Positions 1-6,901 of a stretch of 17,009 bases of DNA are shown here, piece after piece (the first letter of the stretch is position 1; every line of letters begins with the position of its first letter). Position numbers and translations under genes: made by a program. Origin of the DNA: CAZOBJ01 sp964577825. Lineage in GTDB: Bacteria; Planctomycetota; SZUA-567; JAFGNG01. The stretch covers positions 1 to 17,009 of the forward strand of contig CAZOBJ010000069.1 in NCBI GenBank assembly GCA_964577825.1, in the 5' to 3' direction. A model generated the notes under the pieces. It was not told the DNA's origin, made no database searches, and saw only the letters and a program-made list of their open reading frames with translations.

Positions 1-2408
1 AGCTCGCGCGGCACCAGCAACACGTAACGCGCGCGGGCCACGGGCGCGTGGAATTCCTGGAACCGGACCTCGTCCGCGAACGTCGTCGAGCGCCCGCCCG
101 AGCGGGTCTCGCGGAACGCGTACTCCAGGACCGCCCCCGGCACCACGCGCACCATGCTCGCGTTGGTGAAGTCCAGGCGGCGCAGGTTCGTGGGCGTGAA
201 CACCCGCCCGTCGGGCAGGATGGTGCGGCAGTACAGGATGTCGTCCGCACGGTCCGGGAGCTGCAATTCGCCCAGCCGGGCGATGCCCTGCTTGTCAAAG
301 ACCTTGACCGCGTGGTGGACCAGGCTCTCGGCCCCGCGGCCCGGACCCAGGCGGCGGACCACCACGCGCAGGAGCACCGCGTGGTGCGCGGTCGGGAAGC
401 GCTCTGCCGTGTAGTCGTCCGGGACCACCTCCTTGAGTCCCAGGTCGTATGCGAACTGGGGCCAGGTGTTCTCTCGCAAGGCGCGCACGCGCTGTTCCAG
501 GTCGAAGTCCGTGCGGCCGGCCCCGCGCCGGCGCGCGAGCGCGCGGTCGAACCACGCGAGCGCGGCGTCGCGGTCCTCGGCCCGCAGCGCGAGCTCGGCA
601 CGTTCCACGCAGGGCCTGGCGTCCGTGGGCCGCTCGTGGGCCAGGGTCTCCAAGAGGCGGGCGGCCGTCTCGAGCTCGCCCCGGTCGCGCGCGGCCTGCA
701 CCCGCCAGCGCAACGCGTCCCGCCGCGCGGCCGGGTCGCGCGGGCGCAGCCGCGTGTACTCGGCCGCAAGCTGCGCGTGCGCCTGCCAGTCGGCCCGGTC
801 GCGTACCAGGGCCTCGTAGCGCCGGGGGTCGAGCTCGCCCGCCTCCCACGCCGCGGTGCGAAGCCGCGCCGCCTCGGCGAGGCGCCCCTCGCGCGCGAGC
901 ACGTCCGCGAGCGCCGTGCGCGCGCGGTCGTGGTTGCCCTGCGCCGCCTTGAGCTCCTGCTCGGCCAGGCCCAGCCACCCGCGGTCGGCCAGGGCCTCGG
1001 CCAGGCGCAGCCGGGCACGCGGCCAGTCCGGCGCGGCCTGCGCCGCGGCGCGCAAGTGCTTGAGCGCCTGTTCGCGTTCGTCGCGGCCGTCCAGGTACAT
1101 GCCGAGCAACAGGTGCGCGCGCGGGTCCTCGGCCCGAACGGCAATCGCCCGGCGCAGCAGGGCCGCAGCCTCCTTGTGCAGGCGCTCGGGCGCGTCGATC
1201 TCGTGGTCGGACTCGCGCAGGCGCGCCATGGCCGCCTCCACCAGCACGAGCGCGGACCGCGGGTGCGCGTCCGCAAGCGCCTGCCAGCCCCGGCGGACCG
1301 CCTGCACCCGGCCCGCGTGCTCCAGGGCCTCCAGCGCGCGCAATCGCGCATGGACCGGGGTTCCCTCGTCGAGTGGCGCGTCTTCCGGGGGCGCGCCCGG
1401 CTCGCGGGCCTCGCGGCCGGAGAGGATGCCGTACATGCGCCGCGGCCGGATGCGCGCGCCGCCGCGCTCCTGCCACCCGACCGCGCGCACGCTCGGGGTC
1501 GGGCCGCCTTCGGGCCCGAGCACCTCTACGCCTACGCGGGCCTGGCTGTGGACCTTCACGAGCAAGGCGTTCACCCCGGCGCGCAGACGCACGCTCACGA
1601 GCGCGCGCGGGCGGCGGTAGGTGGGGTAGGGGACCGTGCGGTGCACGGGCGCGCCGCCCAGCCACACCCGCGCCGCGCCGGAGAGGTGCAGGCCCAGGAG
1701 CACGTCCTGCTCGGTCTCGGCATGCAGAAGCGCCACGAGGTAGGCGCTGGCCTCGTGCCGGTGGGGCAGGTGCGCGCCCAGGTCCACCCGGCCCGCGCGC
1801 GTCGCGCGCAGGTCGGTGCGCACCCGCACCTCGCGGCCGAAGCCGTCCGTGTACGCGTCGCGGTCCGGGTCCTGTTCGAAGACCTCGGCACGGTCGATCT
1901 GGAAGGGCTTCGGTCCGGCGAACGGGCCCACGACCCGCGCCCAGGTGCGCACCCAGGCGCCCGCCGCGTCGAGCTTTGCGAGCGCCTGTGCGTCGCGCGC
2001 GGCGAGCGCCAGGTCCAGGCGCAGGTCCTCCACGGCCGCGCCCAGGGCCGGGTGCAGGTCGCTGCGTTCCTGGAGCTCCGCGAGCAGGGCGCGCAGGTCG
2101 TCCGTACGCGCGCATGCGGGTGCGAGCTCGCGGACGCGGCGCAGGTCCGTGAGCGCCTCGGCCCGGGTGGCGCGCGCGCGCAACAGGCGCACCGCCGTCG
2201 CATACGCCGCGGGCACGTCCGCGCGCGCGCGCGCCGCGTAGTAGGCGGCCTCCAGGTCCGCGAGGCCCGCGCCCTCGGGCGCCGCGACCTGGAAGTCGTT
2301 GGCGAGCACCCGGTCCCAGGGACCCGGCTCGGCCGCGCCCGCGCTCGCCCCGCACACGAGCGCAGCCGCGCACAGCATGCCTGCGCATAGAAGACGGTTA
2401 CGCGCCAC
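1..2408 (-). CDS. Exported TPR / DUF3857 (transglutaminase-associated) protein, 3' end outside window
   Basis: The reading frame is open for 802 codons from a GTG at 2408 to the window edge with no stop. I chose GTG because GAGGAGG lies 6 bases upstream and the translation begins MARNRLLCAGMLCAAALVCG, a typical signal peptide with a likely cleavage after SAGA. Residues about 150-305 look like a galactose-binding/PA14-like beta domain (WARVVGPF near the start, VWLGGAPV, then LRAGVNALLVKVHS). Residues about 380-640 are Ala/Leu/Arg-rich TPR-like helical repeats (for example AHLLLGMYLDGRDEREQALK). From about 660 the sequence resembles DUF3857 (ILPDGRVFTPTNLRRLDF, VVPGAVLEYAFRET, ending YVLLVPRE). 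Family knowledge predicts a transglutaminase-like domain beyond the edge. It overlaps the lgt stop by 11 bases, so translation is probably coupled. Likely periplasmic; its substrate is unknown. Confidence 0.8.
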   Translation of the reverse strand, partial: MARNRLLCAGMLCAAALVCGASAGAAEPGPWDRVLANDFQVAAPEGAGLADLEAAYYAARARADVPAAYATAVRLLRARATRAEALTDLRRVRELAPACARTDDLRALLAELQERSDLHPALGAAVEDLRLDLALAARDAQALAKLDAAGAWVRTWARVVGPFAGPKPFQIDRAEVFEQDPDRDAYTDGFGREVRVRTDLRATRAGRVDLGAHLPHRHEASAYLVALLHAETEQDVLLGLHLSGAARVWLGGAPVHRTVPYPTYRRPRALVSVRLRAGVNALLVKVHSQARVGVEVLGPEGGPTPSVRAVGWQERGGARIRPRRMYGILSGREAREPGAPPEDAPLDEGTPVHARLRALEALEHAGRVQAVRRGWQALADAHPRSALVLVEAAMARLRESDHEIDAPERLHKEAAALLRRAIAVRAEDPRAHLLLGMYLDGRDEREQALKHLRAAAQAAPDWPRARLRLAEALADRGWLGLAEQELKAAQGNHDRARTALADVLAREGRLAEAARLRTAAWEAGELDPRRYEALVRDRADWQAHAQLAAEYTRLRPRDPAARRDALRWRVQAARDRGELETAARLLETLAHERPTDARPCVERAELALRAEDRDAALAWFDRALARRRGAGRTDFDLEQRVRALRENTWPQFAYDLGLKEVVPDDYTAERFPTAHHAVLLRVVVRRLGPGRGAESLVHHAVKVFDKQGIARLGELQLPDRADDILYCRTILPDGRVFTPTNLRRLDFTNASMVRVVPGAVLEYAFRETRSGGRSTTFADEVRFQEFHAPVARARYVLLVPRE

Positions 2409-3252
2409 GGTCGGCCTCCTCGGGGCCGGAGCCTTTGCGCCGCCGGGCCGCGCGGATCCACAGAATGGCCGTGAGCGCCGCGGCGGCCACGAACACGGGT
2501 GCGGCCACGAGCTGGCCTTCCTTCAGGTCCCACAGCCGCGGGAGCGTGTCCGCGCGGAAGAACTCGATCAGGAATCGCGCCGCGCTGTACAGAAGCACGA
2601 ACGCGAGGATCATCTGGCCCGGGAACCTGCGGTACCGGAAGAGCAGGAGAATGAGCCCCCCGATCAGGAACCCGGCAGCGGACGCGAAGAGCTGCGTGGG
2701 ATACACGGGCAGGCTGGCCCCGCCCTGGGTGAGCCCGAGCTCGGCGTGCTGCAAGGCCGCGGGCGCATCGGCCGGGAAGCGCACCGCATACCAGGCGTCG
2801 ACCGGGCAGGGGGCCCCGAAGCAGCAGCCGTTCAAGAAGCACCCGATCCGCCCAAACCCCAGGCCTACGCCAAGGCCGGGCGCGAAGCAGTCGGCGGTCC
2901 GCCCCAGGGGCAGGCGCTTGTACAGCACATAGGCTGTGCAGGTCGCCAGCGCCAGCAAGAGCCCCCCGTAGTACACAAGGCCCCCGTTCCACACCGCGAT
3001 ATAGTCGATCGGGCCCTGCAATTGCCAGGGCTCGGCGAAGCGCCACACCCACATGACCCGCGCGCCCACGATGCCGCTCACGATCGCGCAGATAGCGATG
3101 TCGTAGATGGCGCTCTCCGGGATTCCCTCGCGCCGGGCGCGCCACACCGCCAGCGCGATGCCGGCCAGGAACCCGAGCATGAGCATGAACCCGTAGGCGA
3201 AGATGGGCGGCCCCGGATCGCCGAAGGGCAAGTGAAACAGGACGCGGCGCAT
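2398..3252 (-). CDS. lgt: Prolipoprotein diacylglyceryl transferase
   Basis: This 284-aa inner-membrane enzyme moves diacylglycerol from phosphatidylglycerol to the lipobox cysteine of prelipoproteins, the first step of lipoprotein maturation. The Lgt signature is at residues 134-146 (GRIGCFLNGCCFG, a cysteine-rich variant of the GRxGNFxNGE form). RFLIEFFR at 226-233 supplies the conserved Arg and Glu, and YPTQL at 184-188 is typical. Several hydrophobic spans match the seven-helix topology (for example 13-36, 51-69, 96-111, 190-206, 214-229, 248-267). The ATG is preceded by AAAGGA at a good distance. The gene lies 63 bases after panC on the same strand, and its stop is overlapped by the start of the exported TPR protein, so the three probably form one transcript. 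Confidence 0.96.
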   Translation of the reverse strand: MRRVLFHLPFGDPGPPIFAYGFMLMLGFLAGIALAVWRARREGIPESAIYDIAICAIVSGIVGARVMWVWRFAEPWQLQGPIDYIAVWNGGLVYYGGLLLALATCTAYVLYKRLPLGRTADCFAPGLGVGLGFGRIGCFLNGCCFGAPCPVDAWYAVRFPADAPAALQHAELGLTQGGASLPVYPTQLFASAAGFLIGGLILLLFRYRRFPGQMILAFVLLYSAARFLIEFFRADTLPRLWDLKEGQLVAAPVFVAAAALTAILWIRAARRRKGSGPEEADRGA

Positions 3253-3315
3253 GCGGGCGGTCCTTTCGCGGCGGGGCCTTGTGCGGGCGCGCGCGGCACG
3301 GTCGGCGGCGGCCGG

Positions 3316-4185
3316 CTAGGTCTCCCAGGGCCCCTCGTCGGGGTGGACGAGCAGGTTGTCGATGAGGCGCACCTGACCCACCTCGATCGCCCCGGCCATG
3401 AGCACGGCGTCGTCGATCCAGGCGACCTCCTCCAGGGTCTCGGGGTCGACGATCTCTAGGTAATCGAGCTGTACGCCCTCGGCGGCCATGATGCGCTCGG
3501 TCATGGCCTCCAGGAGCACCATGCTCGCGCGCTCGCCGCCGCGGAGCATGTCCCGCGCGGTGGCGAGCGCCCGGTACAGGCACAGGGCCCGGTCGCGCTC
3601 GGCCGGGGTCAGGTACGCGTTGCGGCTGGATAGGGCCAGGCCGTCCTCCTCGCGCACCGTGGGGCAGACCCGGATGTCGATCGGCATGTTGAGGTCCCGG
3701 ACCATGCGGTTGATGATGAGCGCCTGTTGCGCGTCCTTCTGCCCGAAGTAGGCGCGGTCGGGCTCCACGATGTTCAGCAACTTGCACACCACGGTGGCCA
3801 CGCCGCGGAAATGCGCCGCGCCGCGGCTGATCCCGCACAGGTGGTCCGGCAGCTTGCCCACCACCACGGAGGTCAAACACCCGTTGCCGTACATGGTGGC
3901 CGTGTCGGGCATGAACACCGCGTCGATGCCCGCCATCTCGGCCTTGCGCAGGTCGCCCTCCGGGTCGCGCGGGTACTGGTCGAAGTCCTCGCCCGGCGCG
4001 AACTGCGTGGGGTTGACAAAGATGCTCATCGCGGCCTGGTCGTTCTCCTCCACGGCGCGGTCCACGAGGGAGAGGTGCCCCTCGTGCAGCGACCCCATGG
4101 TGGGCACGAACCCCAGGGTGTGCTCGTACGCGCGCCGCGCCCGGCTGTAGGCGCGCATGTCGTCAATCGTGCGGAATACTTGCAT
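3316..4185 (-). CDS. panC: Pantothenate synthetase (pantoate--beta-alanine ligase)
   Basis: This 289-aa cytosolic enzyme condenses pantoate with beta-alanine using ATP, the last step to pantothenate. The HIGH-type nucleotide-binding motif is PTMGSLHEGH at residues 28-37. The family blocks HFRGV (125-129), GQKDAQQ (148-154) and LSSRN (185-189, the KMSKS-loop equivalent) are all present. An upstream ATG at 4305 is also in frame, but its extra 40 residues are low-complexity and resemble no PanC. The ATG at 4185 gives the family start MQVFRTIDDM, has AAGGGA about 9 bases upstream, and lies downstream of a plausible promoter. No panB, panD or panE is seen, so the other steps are encoded elsewhere. 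Probably the first gene of the minus-strand unit with lgt. Confidence 0.96.
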   Translation of the reverse strand: MQVFRTIDDMRAYSRARRAYEHTLGFVPTMGSLHEGHLSLVDRAVEENDQAAMSIFVNPTQFAPGEDFDQYPRDPEGDLRKAEMAGIDAVFMPDTATMYGNGCLTSVVVGKLPDHLCGISRGAAHFRGVATVVCKLLNIVEPDRAYFGQKDAQQALIINRMVRDLNMPIDIRVCPTVREEDGLALSSRNAYLTPAERDRALCLYRALATARDMLRGGERASMVLLEAMTERIMAAEGVQLDYLEIVDPETLEEVAWIDDAVLMAGAIEVGQVRLIDNLLVHPDEGPWET

Positions 4186-4273
4186 CCACGCGGTCCCTTG
4201 TCCGGTTCCTCTGGCGGTCGGCGTATGCGTGCGGCCCGGTCCGCACGGCCGCGCAGCGGGCCCCGGACCGGCA

Positions 4274-4284
4274 AATGATTCATT
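4274..4284. promoter_or_regulatory. Operator-like palindrome at the panC promoter
   Basis: AATGATTCATT is a perfect 5-1-5 inverted repeat in one of the few AT-rich patches between panC and trpF. It overlaps the proposed -10 box and start site of the panC promoter, where a repressor site would be expected. It is short and no regulator is encoded nearby, so it could be chance. Confidence 0.25.
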
Positions 4285-4309
4285 GTACCCGGCGCCGGGG
4301 CGCACGCAA
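4282..4309 (-). promoter_or_regulatory. Putative sigma-70-type promoter of panC-lgt
   Basis: On the minus strand TTGCGT (4304-4309) is followed after 16 bases by TACAAT (4282-4287). Transcription would start near 4275 and give a leader of about 90 bases before the panC ATG. It matches the consensus well for so GC-rich a region. The promoter is inferred from sequence only. Confidence 0.5.
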
Positions 4310-4333
4310 CCGGTCGCCCGGGCCCGCGGGCCC

Positions 4334-4363
4334 TTGCGCGCCGAGGGGCGGCCCTCGTATAGT
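4334..4363 (+). promoter_or_regulatory. Putative sigma-70-type promoter of trpF
   Basis: TTGCGC (4334-4339), an 18-base spacer and TATAGT (4358-4363) lie 43 bases upstream of the trpF ATG and diverge from the panC promoter. The predicted start is near 4370. Confidence 0.5.
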
Positions 4364-4406
4364 TTTGTCTGCGGATCAGTTACGTCCCTCGCGTGGGAGA
4401 GGCGCC

Positions 4407-5036
4407 ATGCCGCCGCGGATCAAGTTTTGCGGACTCCAGACCCCTGAGGACGTGGCCGTCGCGTGCGCGGCGGGCGCGTGGGCCGTGGGGTTCGTGCTCA
4501 CCGAAGGCCCGCGCCGCGTGTCCGTGTCCGCGTGCCGCGAGTTGGCCCAGACCGTGCCCGAGGGCGTGACCAAGGTGGGCGTGTTCACCCACGAGCCCCC
4601 GAAAGAGATCCGCGAGGCCGTGGACGCGTGCGGGCTCGACCTCGTGCAGGTGCACGTGGAGGCGCTCGAGGACCCGCAGGCCTACGCGGGCCTGCCGCTC
4701 GTGCGCGCGTTCCGGGTGCGGGGGCCCGAGACCCTGCGCAAACTCGCGGCGGTGCGCGGAGAGCTCTTCCTGCTGGACGCGTACGTGCGCGGCCGGCCCG
4801 GGGGCACCGGGGCGAGCTTCGACTGGACGCTCGCCCGCCGGGCCGCCGCCTACGGCCGGGTGATCCTGGCCGGGGGCCTGACCCCCGAGAACGTGGCCGA
4901 GGCCGTGCGCACCGCCCGGCCCTGGGCGGTGGACGTGTCCTCCGGGGTGGAGCGCACCCGCGGGGTGAAGGACCACGACCGCATGCGCGCGTTCGCGCAG
5001 GCCGTGCGCGGGGCCCGGATTTCCGAGCGAGGTTGA
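4407..5036 (+). CDS. trpF: Phosphoribosylanthranilate isomerase
   Basis: This 209-aa single-domain TIM barrel catalyses the Amadori rearrangement of N-(5-phosphoribosyl)anthranilate to CdRP, the third step of tryptophan synthesis. The N-terminal IKFCG motif carries the catalytic base Cys8, and Asp124 in LLDAY is at the position of the catalytic acid. The phosphate-binding blocks are ILAGGLTPENV (153-163) and VDVSSGVE (175-182), followed by the usual GVKDHDRM tail. The ATG at 4407 is preceded by GGGAGAGG; a longer in-frame start at 4275 adds only low-complexity residues. One deviation: the usual LVQLHG strand reads LVQVHV (79-84), lacking the Gly. No other trp gene is in the window. The stop codon overlaps the -35 box of the next gene's promoter. 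Confidence 0.92.
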   Translation: MPPRIKFCGLQTPEDVAVACAAGAWAVGFVLTEGPRRVSVSACRELAQTVPEGVTKVGVFTHEPPKEIREAVDACGLDLVQVHVEALEDPQAYAGLPLVRAFRVRGPETLRKLAAVRGELFLLDAYVRGRPGGTGASFDWTLARRAAAYGRVILAGGLTPENVAEAVRTARPWAVDVSSGVERTRGVKDHDRMRAFAQAVRGARISERG

Positions 5037-5060
5037 CAGGCGGGCTGCGGTGCGTACAAC
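5033..5060 (+). promoter_or_regulatory. Near-consensus promoter overlapping the trpF stop codon
   Basis: A perfect TTGACA (5033-5038) includes the trpF TGA; after 16 bases comes TACAAC (5055-5060). The start would be near 5067, about 10 bases before the ribosome binding site of the 64-aa gene. This is the best -35 match in the window and suggests the next two or three genes are expressed apart from trpF. Confidence 0.6.
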
Positions 5061-5090
5061 AGGCAAGGCCCTCAGCCAGGAGGCCGTCGG

Positions 5091-5285
5091 ATGCCCCAGC
5101 GCGAGGCGGCGGGGCCGGCGCGGCCCTATGTGTCCGTGTTTTTCGACTGCTGCAAGGTGTACGCGCGCGTGTACCGCAACCGCGCGGGCACCCATTACGT
5201 GGGCTGGTGCCCCCGGTGCGCGCGCAAGGTGACCCTGCGCATCGGCCCGGACGGCATGGAGGGGCGCTTCTTCCGGGCGCGGTAG
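5091..5285 (+). CDS. Small four-cysteine (zinc-ribbon-like) protein
   Basis: This is a 64-aa basic protein of unknown function. Cysteines occur as an adjacent pair (Cys20, Cys21) and as CPRC (Cys40, Cys43), about 20 residues apart, consistent with one small zinc-binding fold. Between them lies a strand-rich stretch (VYARVYRNRAGTHYVGW) and after them VTLRIG. The ATG has CAGGAGG 7 bases upstream and its own strong promoter. It is followed after 31 bases by the 189-aa gene. I recall similar short proteins in Planctomycetota genomes, but I cannot confirm this here. A role in nucleic-acid or protein binding is possible but not shown by the sequence. Confidence 0.8.
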   Translation: MPQREAAGPARPYVSVFFDCCKVYARVYRNRAGTHYVGWCPRCARKVTLRIGPDGMEGRFFRAR

Positions 5286-5316
5286 TCCGCCCCGGCGCGC
5301 AAGGAGACCGACCCGC

Positions 5317-5886
5317 ATGACCGACTGGAACGTACGGCGCCCGGACCGGCGGTGCGCGGCCACCGGACGCGAGTTCGAGGAGGGCGAGGTCTACTACAGC
5401 GCGCTCATCGAGCGCAAGCAGGGGTTCGAGCGCGTGGACTTCTCCGCCGAGGCCTGGGCCGACGAGCCGCAGGAGCGGTACTTCAGCTTCTGGCGCACCC
5501 GCCGCCCCGAGGCGGGCGAGCCCCCGCGGCGGCGCATGGTGGACGTGGAGGTGGTTCACCAGTTCTTCAACCGGCTCGCGGGCGACGACCGGCCCGAGCG
5601 CCTGACCCTGCGCTACCTCTTGGCCCTGATCCTCATGCGCAAGCGCGTCCTGCGCCTGGACGCCACCGAGCACGAGGGCGAGGCCGAGGTGTTGCGCGCC
5701 TACGACCGCCGCGCCGAGCGCCTGGTCCGCGTGCGCAACCCCCACGCCGGCCCGGACGAGCTCGCCGCCGCGCGCGAAGAGCTCGCCTGCATCTTCGACA
5801 TGCCCCTGCCGGAGGACGAAGAGCACCTCGCGGCGCCCGAACCGGCCGAGCCCCATGACGCTTCGCATTCTCGCCGCGATTCTTGA
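5317..5886 (+). CDS. Conserved hypothetical protein, planctomycete-type
   Basis: This is a 189-aa soluble protein of unknown function. Residues 1-60 (WNVRRPDRRCAATGREF, then EVYYSALIE, VDFSAEAW and YFSFWRTR) look like a compact beta-rich domain with a CxxTG turn (13-17). Residues 75-115 form a helical block (VVHQFFNRLA, YLLALILMRKRVLRL). The tail is charged and acidic. The arrangement CAxTG, YYSAL, FSFWRTR, LALILMRKR is one I associate with a family common in Planctomycetota. AAGGAGA lies 9 bases before the ATG. It shares a promoter with the preceding small cysteine protein and overlaps the start of the permease gene by 32 bases, so the three are probably co-transcribed. Confidence 0.82.
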   Translation: MTDWNVRRPDRRCAATGREFEEGEVYYSALIERKQGFERVDFSAEAWADEPQERYFSFWRTRRPEAGEPPRRRMVDVEVVHQFFNRLAGDDRPERLTLRYLLALILMRKRVLRLDATEHEGEAEVLRAYDRRAERLVRVRNPHAGPDELAAAREELACIFDMPLPEDEEHLAAPEPAEPHDASHSRRDS

Positions 5887-6781
5887 GATCTTCGGCGTCG
5901 CCGCCGTGGGGTGGCTGGCGCGGCGGCTGGGGTACCTGCGCGAGGCGGACATCGGCCGGTGGTCGCGGGTGGTCATCGACTTCCTGTTCCCGCTTCTCAT
6001 CTTCGACACGATCGCGCGCGACTTCCCCTCCGACCGCCTGGCCGAGCTGTGGCCCTTGCCGTTCCTGGGCCTGGGCATGGTGGTCGTGGGCGGGCTGGCC
6101 GGATGGGGCCTGCGCCGGGGGCTGTCCACCAGTGACGGCGCGGTGCGGCGCACCTTCCACCACGTGTGCGCGGTGAACAACTACGGGTTCCTGCCCATGG
6201 TGCTGGTGCAGAGCCTGTGGGGGCCGGTCGCGCTGGCGCAGCTGTTCTTCTTCAACCTGGGCTCCACCGTGGGCCTGTGGACCGTGGGCGTGGGCGTGCT
6301 CGGGGGCGCGGACTTCCGGCGCGCGGTGCGCGGGATGTTCAGCCCCAGCCTCGCGGCCGTGGCCCTGGCCCTGGCCCTGGCGCTCACCGGCGCCCACGAG
6401 GCCGTGCCCGAGATCGTCTACCGCATGGCCGCGTTCGGCGGGCAGGCCACGATCCCCAGCATGCTGATCCTGTTCGGCGCGGGATTGTGGCCCCTGCCGC
6501 GGCTCACGGACAAGCGCGACCTGGCGTACCTGGCGCTCGTGCGCGACGTGGCCCTGCCGGCGCTCTTCGTGGCGGGGCTGTTGGCCCTGCCGCTCGCCGA
6601 GGACGTGCAGAATGTGGCCCTGATCGTGGCGCTCATGCCCGGAGCGGTGACCGCGGCCGTGCTCACGCGCCGGTTCGGCGGCAGCCACGACTTCGCCGCG
6701 CGCGCGACGCTTGTGACCACGGCCTTGAGCGTCGCGACCGTGCCCCTGTTCTGGATGCTCATCGAGCTCCTGCGCGGGTGA
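5855..6781 (+). CDS. AEC-family (auxin efflux carrier type) permease
   Basis: This 308-aa integral membrane protein has about ten hydrophobic segments in two halves (for example 5-23, 38-54, 68-86, 115-135, 137-151, 164-180, 198-212, 232-247, 251-268, 283-305), as in AEC/membrane-transport-protein carriers. VNNYGFLPM (107-115) matches the conserved Asn/Gly/Pro crossover region of the first half, and MPGAVTA (261-267) that of the second. Family members export or import organic acids and similar anions; the substrate cannot be read from sequence. The start overlaps the preceding gene by 32 bases with no strong ribosome binding site, so translation may be coupled. The DNA around 6357-6383 holds three tandem GGCCCT units encoding Ala-Leu repeats within a helix. 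Confidence 0.88.
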   Translation: MTLRILAAILEIFGVAAVGWLARRLGYLREADIGRWSRVVIDFLFPLLIFDTIARDFPSDRLAELWPLPFLGLGMVVVGGLAGWGLRRGLSTSDGAVRRTFHHVCAVNNYGFLPMVLVQSLWGPVALAQLFFFNLGSTVGLWTVGVGVLGGADFRRAVRGMFSPSLAAVALALALALTGAHEAVPEIVYRMAAFGGQATIPSMLILFGAGLWPLPRLTDKRDLAYLALVRDVALPALFVAGLLALPLAEDVQNVALIVALMPGAVTAAVLTRRFGGSHDFAARATLVTTALSVATVPLFWMLIELLRG

Positions 6782-6824
6782 GCGGTCCGGAACGGGGGTT
6801 GCGGAGCGTCACGGGGCTTTTCCC

Positions 6825-6853
6825 TTGAGGGATGCGTGGAATTGCGGTAACGT
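6825..6853 (+). promoter_or_regulatory. Possible promoter of the trehalose/GH15 cluster
   Basis: TTGAGG (6825-6830), a 17-base spacer and TAACGT (6848-6853) lie in the 120-base gap before the synthase gene. The match is moderate. I saw no clear terminator after the permease gene in the same gap. Confidence 0.35.
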
Positions 6854-6901
6854 CTACGCGCGTCGGATAGGGGATGTCGCGAGGAGACGGAAGGACCGCC
6901 G

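Noticed and set aside
295..2388. 697-aa minus-strand frame overlapping the first gene
   Set aside because: It starts at a tempting ATG at 2388 but is a frame-shifted shadow rich in Arg, Gly, Ala and Pro. The frame from GTG 2408 gives the coherent protein.
48..2390. 780-aa open frame on the plus strand
   Set aside because: It is codon-aligned antisense to the exported TPR/DUF3857 gene. Its translation is Arg/Ala/Gly/Val low-complexity with no domain, whereas the minus strand has a signal peptide, ribosome binding site and recognisable domains.
6357..6383. Tandem GGCCCT units in the permease gene
   Set aside because: Only about three units, encoding Ala-Leu within a transmembrane helix; explained by codon bias.
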